64,000 bases of DNA from Spisula solida (taxonomy: Eukaryota > Mollusca > Bivalvia > Venerida > Mactridae), in the NCBI GenBank assembly GCA_947247005.1, contig OX365951.1:34740899-34804898 (forward strand). Direction: 5' to 3'. How positions within the stretch are numbered: position 1 is the first letter of the stretch; every line of letters begins with the position of its first letter. Below are positions 23,362 through 34,765 of this stretch, in pieces. The position numbers were made by a program, and so were the translations under genes. Under the pieces are notes generated by a model that worked only from the letters and a program-made list of their open reading frames with translations, had not been told where the DNA came from and did no database searches.

Positions 23362-24765
23362 GCATTCCTAGATCTCGATCTTGTAATTGAAGCAGGTCAA
23401 ATTGTTAGTAAAATTTACGACATGAGAGATGATTTTAACTTTGATACTGTAAACTACCCACACGTGGATGGGGATGTTCCACGGTCAACTTCATATGGTG
23501 TTTACGCTTCTCAAATAATCCGTTTTGCTAGAGCTTGTTCTCGAATGGAAGACTTTAATACTCGAAATCTTTGTAATACTAATAAGTTACTGCAACTTCA
23601 ATAAACATTGTAAAACTTTTGCAAAATTTTATTGGCGTAATTTAATCTCATTTCTAAATATGGTATCAATTTAAAGACACTTCTACAACAAGGTCTGTCT
23701 CAGCCTGAATTTTATGGTGATGTGCTTTACCAATTTCGAATGATTTTGGGTCATAGCCACTTTCATGATGTTTTTATCAAGATTATAAAACGTTTCCTGA
23801 GTAGAGGATATGACCCTTTAATTTTGCAAAGGACTGCATGCTTAATAGTAGGCCCATTAACAGCTCGCCAGTATGCTTCCTATTTCATTGTGCGATGTCC
23901 GGGCAATATAACCTCAAGCCATTTTGGACGGCTGACATTGAAGCCTGTCTGTTACATTGTCTTGTCGTACCCTTAAATGTTTTGCTCTCTTGTAACTCTG
24001 ACTTCTGATAGGTCATTGTGTACTTTCTGTGCTACTCGAAGGACGTAAGTCATATAATGTTTCATATTGCACATTCTGTTATTACCTATGTGGCCTTTTT
24101 GTTAGAGGGCATTACATGGCGGGAAACTTGTATTTACATTGTAATGTTCTATAAGGTTGTCTATTGGGTAAGTGTGAGGTTTGGTGCACTGTAAAACGTT
24201 TAAGTCCATAGGGACTTTTTTTCGCTGTCCGTACCAAAGCGGACGCCCTTTAGTCAACCTTCCTCTATGTATGTATTGTCCACTTTATAGTCGCCATTGT
24301 GCCTTTGTGTTAAACTTTGTTCATTTTATGTGCAATTCTGCAATTTCGTTGTCCAGCACAAGGCTGCTTTGTATCTTTCAAATTTGCATGTACACTATAT
24401 ATATGTTGTAGATTGTTGTTGTGGTGTGTAATGTCCGTTTGGTATTTTCTCGTCACCTGGCTCTTGTTCTGTTTGAGTTTGACTGAGGCGGCAGACTTTC
24501 GGAAAGGGATGCCGTGTTTTTATAGTTGCTATATTTTTACGTTGGACATTGTCTGTGCCGTTTTGTTATACAGTCGTGTTCGTGTGCTAGTTTTTTATGT
24601 TTGGCATGGTCTACACATTTTCGAGTTACGTTTAGCATTCTCTGTGCTTTTTTTCATGACTGTGTCCTTTCGGGCCCTTCTGTTTCTGTTGGGTTTTGCT
24701 TCTTTCCTGAGTTTCGTATTTGTTTTAATTATTAAAATATGGGATTGAATCTAAAGTTAAGCTCC
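23362..24765 (+). mobile_element. Retroelement remnant with RT-protein C-terminal region and 3' tail
   Basis: From 23,362 an open stretch of about 78 codons reads AFLDLDLVIEAGQIVSKIYD, then MRDDFNFDTVNYPHVDGDVP, then SYGVYASQIIRFARACSRME. It resembles a C-terminal region common in retroelement polyproteins of aquatic invertebrates, downstream of the reverse transcriptase (recalled from experience, not searched). The homologous frame continues with shifts and stops to about 23,800. A T-rich 3' region to about 24,765 contains gactgaggcggcagactttc, matching 12,563 and 45,229. Plus-strand open frames of 76-143 codons at 24,181-24,748 fall inside this T-rich tail and are not called as genes. Confidence 0.65.
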
Positions 24766-25200
24766 AGTTCAGTTTACAGTGGAGTTTTTCAATCTTAAAT
24801 AATCTACAATATGTCATAATTTCTAATTATTCGTCATTTTGACCGAGGCGATTTCGATGCAGCTAGGAATTATTTTATTCGCATTCACTATTCGTCCACT
24901 ATCGGTTTCGTTTGCTCTATTCGTACCCTACCCGGGTCGTTTATAAGTTCACACGTAGTTGTAGAGTTATGGATGTTTTTTTTTTGGTTGCTAGTTTTCT
25001 CATTTCCTTGCATGGAACGTGGGCATTCTACTAGGGCTTACTATTTGTTTAAAGTAGGTCGCTCGGCAGGGGGCATAATTCTTTTTTGCTGTTGAAATGT
25101 GGTTATTTTACCTGGGATCACTAATTATTCTTTTTTGATTCGCGTTTTCGTTATGGCTGGCTAGTTCTTGAAAATCATTTTTGGTCCACGTTTTATAGTC
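24766..25200. other. T-rich non-coding DNA
   Basis: Nothing recognised between the retroelement tail and the composite element pair beginning near 25,217. The sequence has no sustained open frame on either strand. Confidence 0.45.
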
Positions 25201-25579
25201 ATTTATATATAGTTATTTTAATGAAACATTTCAGAAATCTAACCAACCTCACAGCAAAGCTGTAATAGTAATATTTCCCACTATCCCAACCACTACTTCA
25301 ACTGAATTTCGAATGTCTTTGCTGCAAGGTCAATTCATTTCTATTGACATAACAAGATTATCTAAATGTAAATTCTATTTATTATCACATAATAGCATAT
25401 AATCCAGTAAGGGGAGTGAGTTAGTGTTGGGGGAATTGGCCGTGACAATTAAGGCTTCTGGGATTTGAGCCGCAGTAAGCCTGATTAAGCCCGGGAGACA
25501 GACATGCATGACATGGAGTTTGATAATGTAGTTTGGACATGCATGTCCAAATTCTTCAGGTTTTGGCTACCATTAATTG

Positions 25580-25685
25580 CTGCGGGGAGCCATCCCCAAA
25601 AATGTTCCCGGGAGCCATCCCTATAAATGTTGCGGGGAGCCATCCCCATAACTGTTGCGGGGAGCCATCCCCATGAATGCGTAAA
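25580..25685. repeat. About 25-bp repeat of hairpins inside end R
   Basis: Four imperfect copies of a unit containing ggggagccatcccc, which folds as a small GC-rich hairpin. The same array is in the second R copy at about 27,745-27,850. Nearby, 25,532-25,551 is a perfect 20-bp palindrome centred on acatgcatgt (its second copy is at 27,697-27,716). Confidence 0.75.
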
Positions 25686-26321
25686 TGTTGCTGGTAGCCA
25701 TTAATTTCCTGACCAAATTTAGCTCACCCCGGTGCCTGCCAAGCAAATGCTTATTCCGGACAAAAACCCCGAGGTCCCGATCAAAAACCCTGCCTATTGA
25801 ATACTGAAGTTAGGATCACCGCGCTGAGGATATGCGCCGTCATTCGCAGGAGACCCCAAATCAGCCTAAATTACCTCCCTTTTGGAAGATTATATAATTA
25901 CTACATGCATGTCTGTCCCCTGAAAGAATTTTTCCGCCAGTCCTCTAGTAATTTAACGACCTTCTGTCACGACAGTCTTTGATAATTCAAAGCCTTGTTT
26001 AAATGCGAATTTGAAATGTTCTGTCGTTGGTATAGCTTTTTTATTCTTGCATAGTTCCTGTTAAATGGCACCATTGAACACTATTATGTATACGTTTCTA
26101 AATGTCTCGTGAATTCCACCATATGAATTGATGACTTGTGCGAGATCCGCTTGTAGGATAAGCTCTAAGCTGTTTGACCGCAGTATGTTTCAGAATGTCT
26201 CGTGATTTCCGCCATATGAATAGATGGCTTGTGTCAAGTCAATTGGTGGGATCATCTCTATAGGTGTTCGATGCCAATACTTGTATCACTCCCCTTACTT
26301 GCGGATGTATATGATTGATGA

Positions 26322-26907
26322 CAACTTCTCCTGAAACTAGAACAATATTCTGGCAGTATCATGAAAGGCAAACAATAGACCTAATACAACTTCTCCTGAA
26401 ACTATAACAATGTTCTGGCAATATCTTGAAAGGCAAATAATCGACCTAAGACTACTTCTCCTGAAACTAAAACAATATTCTGGTAGTATCTTGAAAGGCA
26501 AATAATCGACCTAAGACAACTTTTCCTGAAACTAGAACAATTAATATTCTGGCAGTATCTTGAAAAGCAAACAAACAACCCCAGAAAAACTTCTCCTGAA
26601 ACTATAACAATGTTCTGGCAGTATCTTGAAAGGCAAATAATCAACCTAAGACAACTTCTCCTGAAACTAGAACAATATTCTGGCAGTATCTTGAAAGGCA
26701 AATAAACGACCTAAGACAACTTCTCCTGAAACTATAACAATGTTCTGGCAATATCTTGAAAGGCTAAAATCGACCTCAGGCAACTTCTCCTGAAACTAGA
26801 ACAATATTCTGGCAGTATCTTGAAAGGCAAATAATCGACCTAAGACAACTTCTCCTGAAACTAGAACAATATTCTGGCAGTATCTTGAAAGGCAAATAAT
26901 TGACCTA
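26322..26907. repeat. 65-bp tandem repeat, nine units
   Basis: Units run caacttctcctgaaactaga ... acaatattctggcagtatct ... tgaaaggcaaataatcgacc, with spacing 65 bp (starts 26,322, 26,387, about 26,452 and so on). The array lies inside E1. A 99-codon minus frame here simply follows the repeat. Confidence 0.9.
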
Positions 26908-27149
26908 GAAATAGGTTAGTAAGCATGGTAAAAGCTAAGATGAAATCCGATTACGAGTTTTCTTTATAGATTTGGCCCTTTAAGATTTTATGATTTTCTC
27001 ACTTTCACGCGTAAGTATGTGAGTTTGTAGCTTAAATCTAGCATACTCTAGTTACAAGGTTATTACTAATATTGAAAACTTACACTAAATCGAAAACAAA
27101 TTTGTATCGAATTCTCATCTTAAGAGTTCTGGTTATCCTAATACATTAA

Positions 27150-27164
27150 GGGTGGGTGGGTGGG
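27150..27164 (+). other. Perfect G-quadruplex motif
   Basis: Four GGG runs separated by single T loops, ending exactly where the right-end repeat U begins in E1. Single-base loops favour a very stable parallel quadruplex (general knowledge). The second U copy at 31,517 has no such run before it. Confidence 0.7.
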
Positions 27165-27381
27165 TATGTGTTTCCACTACCACAGATACTTTTGAAAAGG
27201 CTTGGTAGCCACGTGCAAAGCCTTTTTATAGCGACCAGAGTTCTCCGAATGACCAGCGTACGTTACAGGTTAACTACTTCCGGCGGTGCATATGTAAACA
27301 AATAATATCAAAGTGCTAAGTGCACACGACTTTGTTCATAAAATAACCGCAATTATTTTGGAGATAAATAATTGAATTTAT

Positions 27382-30300
27382 TTTAATGAAACATTTCAGA
27401 AATCTAACCAACCTCACAGCAAAGCTGTAATAGTAATATTTCCCACTATCCCAACCACTACTTCAACTGAATTTCGAATGTCTTTGCTGCAAGGTCAATT
27501 CATTTCTATTGACATAACAAGATTATCTAAATGTAAATTCTATTTATTATCACATAATAGCATATAATCCAGTAAGGGGAGTGAGTTAGTGTTGGGGGAA
27601 TTGGCCGTGACAATTAAGGCTTCTGGGATTTGAGCCGCAGTAAGCCTGATTAAGCCCGGGAGACAGACATGCATGACATGGAGTTTGATAATGTAGTTTG
27701 GACATGCATGTCCAAATTCTTCAGGTTTTGGCTACCATTAATTGCTGCGGGGAGCCATCCCCAAAAATGTTCCCGGGAGCCATCCCTATAAATGTTGCGG
27801 GGAGCCATCCCCATAACTGTTGCGGGGAGCCATCCCCATGAATGCGTAAATGTTGCTGGTAGCCATTAATTTCCTGACCAAATTTAGCTCACCCCGGGGC
27901 CTGCCAAGCAAATTCTTATTCCGGACAAAAACCCCGAGGTCCCGATCAAAAACCCTGCCTATTGAATACTGAAGTTAGGATCACCGCGCTGGGGATATGC
28001 GCCGTCATTCGCAGGAGACCCCAAATCAGCCTAAATTACCTCCCTTTTGGAAGATTATATAATTACTACATGCATGTCTGTCCCCTGAAAGAATTTTTCC
28101 GCCACAAAAGTATGGCTAGCCATACTTTCCCCCAAAATTCTTAGTCACTTAAACGAATCCCTATTATAAGTTTAGTGAACAAACTACAACCTAAATACTC
28201 CTAAGTGAGCAGCATCCATGAGTTGGAATTCCTTGACGCCCTATTCTCGGCACTATAGCCTATATCAATTGCAATAAACAAAACCAGGCAGAGGGAAGCC
28301 AATTCCCACAATATGAGTAGAATGCCCTAGCCAATACAGATGCGTACCCAAAGGGGCAGGTGTGTTCACCAAACCAAACTAGGGATATTGTACCATGGAC
28401 TTAGAAGTTAGAGACATGTGTTTCGTTAAAGAAGCTTAACAGCAAGTATGCATCACCTCGGCCTAACGGGAGGCAATCCGATAACCAAAGTTCTACTCTG
28501 GTTAAAAAAGGGGGGCAATACAATATAACCAAAATTCCACTCTGAATAACTAGCTTTAAACATGGCATAAAAAACAACAACAAAATGATTTTCTTAGCAA
28601 TACTTAGTATCAGCACAAGTTTATAGCAGTAAATTTGTAACTGCCTGAACGAGCACTACCCTTAGGACAATATAGTTATTACCCTTTCTAACAGTTATGT
28701 AGTGCTCTCCCTGGAATTCTTTAACCTTGTCAACAAATAATTACAGTGCACACTTTAATTTTGGCATAAGCCTCGCCGCCTACAGGACGACATGACAAAT
28801 TGAAACCTTTTAACCACCCTTACCCCTCAATAAAAATTGTATCCCGTTTCATTTAGTAGTGCTCTATTTTGCAGCTGGCTTTCTAACAACCATTTATTCA
28901 TCAAGATCCCCTCATTACTGATGGTATCGATGATCCATAATAGCTTAATCCCTTGCAACGCCCAGTTCCAGATGTAAAGTTTCTGGGATCTGTTAAACAC
29001 TTACATGTACCCGACTTAATATCCATTCTCTGCCGGACATTCTGTAATTATTTAAAATTAAACTTGCTGTGGGCTTTTTTAATGATAACTACCATTTTTT
29101 TCTGCCATAGACCGAGTAATGTTGGAAACAATCTCGTCAAGGTTGCTTTAGATAGTTGCAACTGTAAAAATAGTATGTCCGGGTTCTATCTATGTCATCA
29201 TTATGATGTAGAAATTTAAAATTACATTGCACAATACTCATAGCCGTGAGACAGTATGACATGTGTAAGAAACACATGATTTAAAGGTCAAGGTCATGCT
29301 TGTAGTTAACAGGTAGAATTTGATATTAATGTTTATCAAGATCATAACAGTTAAAATCGCCAATCCCCATTCAGGTTCAAACCCAATAATCAAGCCAATG
29401 TTAGGGACTTTTCAAGATTTTTTAAAGGTAGAATTTGATTTCCAAGTTCTTTTCCTCAATATTTCTAAAGTAAAATTGTACAATTTCGACTCTTAATGCT
29501 GAAAATGAAATTGAATTTCATTGTGACTACTGTTGGCGCTTCATGTCAAACGCTCGTTACAATACATTACTTACTTTTAATTAAAATAGTCTTAGTCTTT
29601 TTTGAGGCTGAAACCAAAGTCAAGGACTTTTCAAGGCCTGTGCAAGCCTTGCCATTAGTCGCCTTTCTCATAGGATGCGTCATACTTGAAATGTATTCTG
29701 TACATCAAAAGTCAAGGTCACTCATAAGGTCTGTTTAATTCAACTTTTTAAAATCGTGTAGCACAAGTGTTCGTTGCTATCTCCCGGTTTACATGTAAGA
29801 TAACCTAATGACCTACTTCCACGTTTCTCAATTAGTATTGACCTACTGTTACGATTTTAAAATAAACTAGGCCTCAACAATGACCTAGCAAGCTACTTTC
29901 CGGGTTCCCGAACTAGGCGTTCAAATTGGACTGTGTTTACATTTAATGTACCTATATGAACTATGACCTTCATATTGACCTAGATCTAGTAAGCTATTAA
30001 TGATTCTCGAACTATAGCATTCAAATTGGACCATATTTTAGTTTCATAAACCTAGAAATTAGATGCCTACGTTTGTACTTGATTTATGCATTGTGATTTA
30101 ATCGAAAGTGAAGAAGATAATCCCATTTATAATTTTTGACATTTTTGTCAAGGGCTATCCATCGCCATTTTTCAGTAATATATACTTAATTCGCCAAAAA
30201 CTAAATGCAAACCTAATATAATACTATATTATGCAATCTCAAAGACCAATCTCCGTTGTCCTATGCAATGTGATTGGTGTGGGATATGTATGCATGCGTG

Positions 30301-30846
30301 GGAGCCTAGTGCGATAACACCTTTCATATTTTTGTTATTACCCAGGCTGCTTGGAGGCAATTTAATGACAGGGAACCAACCTATGTTATCTCTAAAAACC
30401 TTCCTAGGTTCATGCGCAGCTTCAGGATAAATGAAGCCACTTTATATCGGCAAATGATTGCTATAATTGTATAAACACTTTTTTGAAATTTACTTAGTAA
30501 AGTTAGTCACTTGACGTTATCAGTTAACCAGTAAATGAGTTATTGTTGGCATCTAGAAGGTAAAATATTAATTACGTGACCGCAGGATACTGACCCGATC
30601 CACAACTTATTGCATGAGTACATGGCGATACTCTGCGCTTATGAAAGACGTACAACCAGGACCATAAGCAGAAACCATATTCTGAATTTCAGTTGTTAAA
30701 AAGTTAGTAGGAGGTCAAGGATCAATCCAAACCCTCCATACCAATCAAAAGATTGATTTTGCTATATATATATGTAATATGATTGAAGCCTTTTAATAAC
30801 ATTGCATCAAGGATTTTAATACTAGCAGTGTATTCCCTAAACAGCT

Positions 30847-30877
<31 letters not shown>

Positions 30878-31727
30878 GTCCGAATTTGGTCGTCCGAATT
30901 CTAGTCAACTAGCGCAGATAAAAGCTAAGCGGCTGGAATGTAGCTTATTGGTTCCAAGCAGTCATAATTAAACATGTAAAATATCAATGAGACTATCAGG
31001 TTACCACTCCAGCAATGCAATTGTATTTTTTCTTCCCAACGGATGTTCAGGATGCCAAATTAGACACGGCATTGACGAAGACATATACATATATGATTTG
31101 TGCCTTGATAAAGCGGCCGTCGATTTTTCTCTCCGAGTTGGGATAAAATATTGACTTTGCCTTGTCTCAGGTAGCCCTATCTGTATAGAGAAACTGCTTT
31201 TTCCTACGGTCAACGGGAGGAGACTGAAATGATTCGGGCGTTAGCTCTAACCGGAGCCCGGATGTAACATTTAATTGCACCATGCCTAGCATGATTTACA
31301 GGTTACTGAGGGTTCGCGTTTCATTAAAAACGTAACCCGTTTCACCACTTGGTGCCTGTTTAGGCTGCTCGGATGTGACACGCAATGTGCATCCCGTAAA
31401 ATTGTGTGAAAGTCAATAAATTCATTCTCACCATGTCCCTCGGTGTCCTCGCTTGTTAGCGAACAAACGCAACATTTCTCTCCCGTCGTGAGTCACGTCC
31501 CGACAGTTACAATTGTTATGTGTTTCCACTACCACAGATACTTTTGAAAAGGCTTGGTAGCCACGTGCAAAGCCTTTTTATAGCGACCAGAGTTCTCCGA
31601 ATGACCAGCGTACGTTACAGGTTAACTACTTCCGGCGGTGCATATGTAAACAAATAATATCAAAGTGCTAAGTGCACACGACTTTGTTCATAAAATAACC
31701 GCAATTATTTTGGAGATAAATAATTGA
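27382..31727. mobile_element. Element E2 of the pair, same ends and a different interior
   Basis: It shares R (27,378-28,104) and U (31,517-31,733) with E1, but its 3.4-kb interior is unrelated to E1's. The junction of the two elements is aataattga-atttat-tttaatgaaac, so only six bases separate U of E1 from R of E2. Interior landmarks: a 20-bp perfect palindrome aagtatggctagccatactt (28,110-28,129), a run of 29 T at 30,849-30,877, and ggtaccactcc-type unique sequence after it. Open frames are all below 90 codons and none is recognisable. It may be non-autonomous or decayed. Confidence 0.6.
30849..30877 (+). repeat. Poly-T tract, 29 bases
   Basis: Uninterrupted T29. It could be the reverse complement of a retroposon poly-A tail on the minus strand, but no retroposon body was identified beside it. 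Confidence 0.85.
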
Positions 31728-31743
31728 ATTTATATATAGTTAT

Positions 31744-34700
31744 ATAATATATATTATAATAGTATATTAAGTAAATGTTTAATGATTAAAAAGGGCGGAG
31801 CGAGGTAAGCGAGTTATTTTTAGTCATTAAAATTTACTTATGTTCAAACTGGTTTAGAATATAACATACTGCATTGGCCGAGAGAAATTAGCGCCAACAC
31901 ATGAGCAATATTTTAATGATTAAATTTTCATTTAACCTCCAAATTTCGGCGTTTTCATTGGCCTATAATGTGGGTTATATTCTAAAATCTGATACTTGAC
32001 AAAAATACGGTAATTTTTATTGCTAATTTTGTTGATAAAAGTGTACTCAATCCAAAAACTAAATAAAAAAAAGATAGGTAACGGTACTACTTTTTGCGTT
32101 ATGACGTCATTATTGTCCCCTATATCACAAAAACCTTAGTGAAATTGCGTAATGGTGACGCATTATCAGCGCGGACAAAATATTCTAATACCAAAAGAGT
32201 ACTTACATTTCAATAATTATTATATACATGAAAGTATAGTAAATATAACCTTAGAAGAAATTGACGTGTTAGAAGAATTATTTTAGGTGCTGTTACGGCG
32301 TAATTGTGGCTCTTTGCAATGAACATTGCGGTAAAATGGCGCAAAAAAGGCCAAATTAGTACATTTTGCATATATGTTTTTCCCATAATTTCTATACTGA
32401 GCAAAACTTCTAACCGAACACTTTTTAAACTTGAATATTACCGTAATTTGTTAACTTACAGACTTCAAATTTTGCATAGTCTTAGCATTATAGATTATGT
32501 ACAGAATACAGCTAACCATGTGCAAATACATTACACAATCACTCGTCCATAGCGGTATATCTTAAAATCACATTTTGCACAAGATTTTCCCGGAACCGCG
32601 GTTTTCACGATTATTGTGTATATTTATCATAGCATGTGGATAGGTAAATCTGAAAAACAACATATTGAGCCGAAAACATGTCGCGTATGCTAATGGCAGA
32701 CCGCGGAAGAGCGGTCGGTAAGCTCACTTTTGGGGGTCTATGCGACGGATCAGTGTTACATTAATATAAACCATCGAACCTATGTTTTTATTTAATTTTA
32801 CATGTGTGTGAATACAAATACGCGTTAAAAGAAATAAAAAAATGCATTGGAAATCACAAGATGTAAGAAAAATGTTATATTCAAGAGCGATACCTCTTGA
32901 ATGATTAACCCCCCTTTTGAGTTAATTCCCACAACTTTAAACTTGTATTGTATAATTGAACATTACTGAATTCGTTGACTTGTTTAATTTCTGACATTTG
33001 TGCAGATCTAAGTTTTAATGGTGTTATAAGCACACACGTTAAAAAACGTTTTTTTCTCCATTCAGTGTAATAAACAGTCATTAAAATATACCAGTGATAT
33101 GATTTAACTCAATTTCCAGTCACAGTCCAGTCTGTTACAGTCCCTGGATCAAATGAAAACAATATCAATCTTAAAAGGGGAATTTGGAACACGATTATAT
33201 AATCATTATCAGTATGCTAAAGAAATTCGTAAGTTTCCTATCCATTCGGCTAATTACTGTATGGGTTACCTCTCCTCCACTATCAAAAAATAAGGTAATC
33301 TACAAAATAGTGCTTAAAACAACTTTTAAGGTCAACGACCACCATGTTTATGTTTATTTTGTGTTATTTGAATGTGTCGACCAAGCGAAAGTTACAATAA
33401 ACCCAATAAAAAATAGTTTGCCTCTATAACTCCAACGCGATAAATTGCAGTACAAAAACAAACACAATATTGCCTATATTTTTGTTATGGATTAAAATCA
33501 AGGACCGTAACACTTACCAATGAAAGCATTCACACATTTAGCACAACATGTAAAGTTTTCATGCTCCTAAATATTCAGAAATGATAAATATAGCGGATTT
33601 TGTGTTTGTTTTTGTATTGCAATTTATCGCGTTGGAGTTATAACAGTCAATTCCTAGTACATTTTTCGTTTTTCTGCCGTTTCATAATTCAATGCACCGC
33701 TGTACACCAATTAGATAAACAAAATATCGGGTTACACTTTCTGGACAGTCAATATCACACACACAAAATTTCGTTAAAAAATACTCCTAAACAAAAAAGT
33801 TATCTTGGTTTCATTAGTGTTGCGTATTCAAAGCCGCTCAATGTACATTTTGTGACTTTCATCTTGGTTGGTTGTGTAACTAAAATTATGTTTTATCCAT
33901 GATGCAAATAAAATAATTAAATGAAATTTTGACCACTGCGTTCCGACTATTTTTTATAAAATTCCTACAGGTAATACCAAATATATTAAACAATAACCTA
34001 GTGTTCGGTTAGAAGTTTTGCTTAGTATAGTCTTGTCATAATTTATTTTTGGCTAAAGATTTTGATTAAAAAGTAATTCGTCTTAATATTAAAATAAAAC
34101 ATAGGCTACGGTTCGTGCTATTTTGACTGAATTATCTCCCCTTTCCCGTATTTGGCAGTGAAGTCGCATTCCATATAGCAAGGGGCACAGATGGGCCCTG
34201 AATCGCTCATTTAAAAAATCTCCACCAGTTTAGTCAAGAGCTCATTAATTTGTTCCATATATATCAGTAAATAGGGATCTATGTAGTCCAAGACAATACA
34301 AACACTCATTATAAGTGGTTATTATTACAGGTAACCCAAGTAATTATTTCTAATTTCACACAAAAATGAATGAAAATGTAACCGCTATTTCACGCGGAGT
34401 GCTTTCATATTTTTTACTCAGTGAATTAATTTTTACCCCCAAAGTACCCATATGTATACAAACCCTAGAAAGTATCGCGACAATTATTTTGCCCAATTGT
34501 CATGACGATCCAGTGCAAAACGCGGCCACTATCCCCGTTTTAGTTATATGCGCAGAAATGATGCGCATTAACAACTGTATCAAACGTCCTCAAACAGCAT
34601 TTAATGTTATTTAAAAGACCTATAATATTAAAGGCCTGCAAATAGGCCCGCAGAGGTCCGCAGTTTGAACGTGATCATTATTGCGGATATTTCGGGCAGT

Positions 34701-34765
34701 ATCGTGATCTGCTTCGGTGAAATAAGTTGCGATTTGTCCATTGCCACATAGAAAAATACTTCCGT
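31744..34765. other. Non-coding zone with nested inverted repeats
   Basis: No gene is recognised. Inverted pairs: 31,853-31,865 with 31,974-31,986 (ttagaatataac); 32,391-32,422 with 34,000-34,030 (31 bp, one mismatch, containing caaaacttctaaccgaacac); and inside that, 33,425-33,467 with 33,600-33,642 (43 bp, one mismatch, containing actccaacgcgataaattgc). They look like termini of foldback or TIR elements, one nested in another. Open frames of about 80-100 codons at 33,184-33,429, 33,600-33,902 and 34,366-34,614 show no family features. Confidence 0.6.

Larger units (their letters stand above)
25217..27375. mobile_element. Element E1 of a head-to-tail pair sharing both ends
   Basis: Left end R (25,213-25,939) is nearly identical to 27,378-28,104 with no net indel over 727 bp. 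Right end U (27,165-27,381) matches 31,517-31,733 over 217 bp. The order R-interior-U followed by R-interior-U indicates two elements of one family placed in tandem. E1's interior (25,940-27,164) has a 65-bp tandem array and a GGGT run. No TG..CA termini with a 4-6 bp duplication and no terminal inverted repeats were found, so the class is unassigned. The same 16-bp sequence atttatatatagttat lies at 25,201-25,216 and at 31,728-31,743, as if it flanked the pair. No coding capacity is seen. Confidence 0.65.

Noticed and set aside
24317..24748. 143-codon hydrophobic plus frame
   Set aside because: T-rich codons from the 3' tail of a retroelement remnant; the hydrophobicity follows base composition, and related tails at 12.6 and 45.3 kb do not keep the frame.
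25213..28104. LTR retrotransposon with 727-bp LTRs
   Set aside because: The two R copies lack TG..CA ends with a matching short duplication, there is no primer-binding site or polypurine tract, and U is repeated too, which a simple LTR pair does not explain.
29780..30060. Clustered TGACCT half-sites as a nuclear-receptor element
   Set aside because: Spacing and orientation are irregular and no adjacent gene was found; probably chance.
31263..31511. Solo LTR (tgtaac ... gttaca with an internal aataaa)
   Set aside because: The ends look LTR-like, but flanking bases ccgga and attgt do not match and no second copy is in the window.
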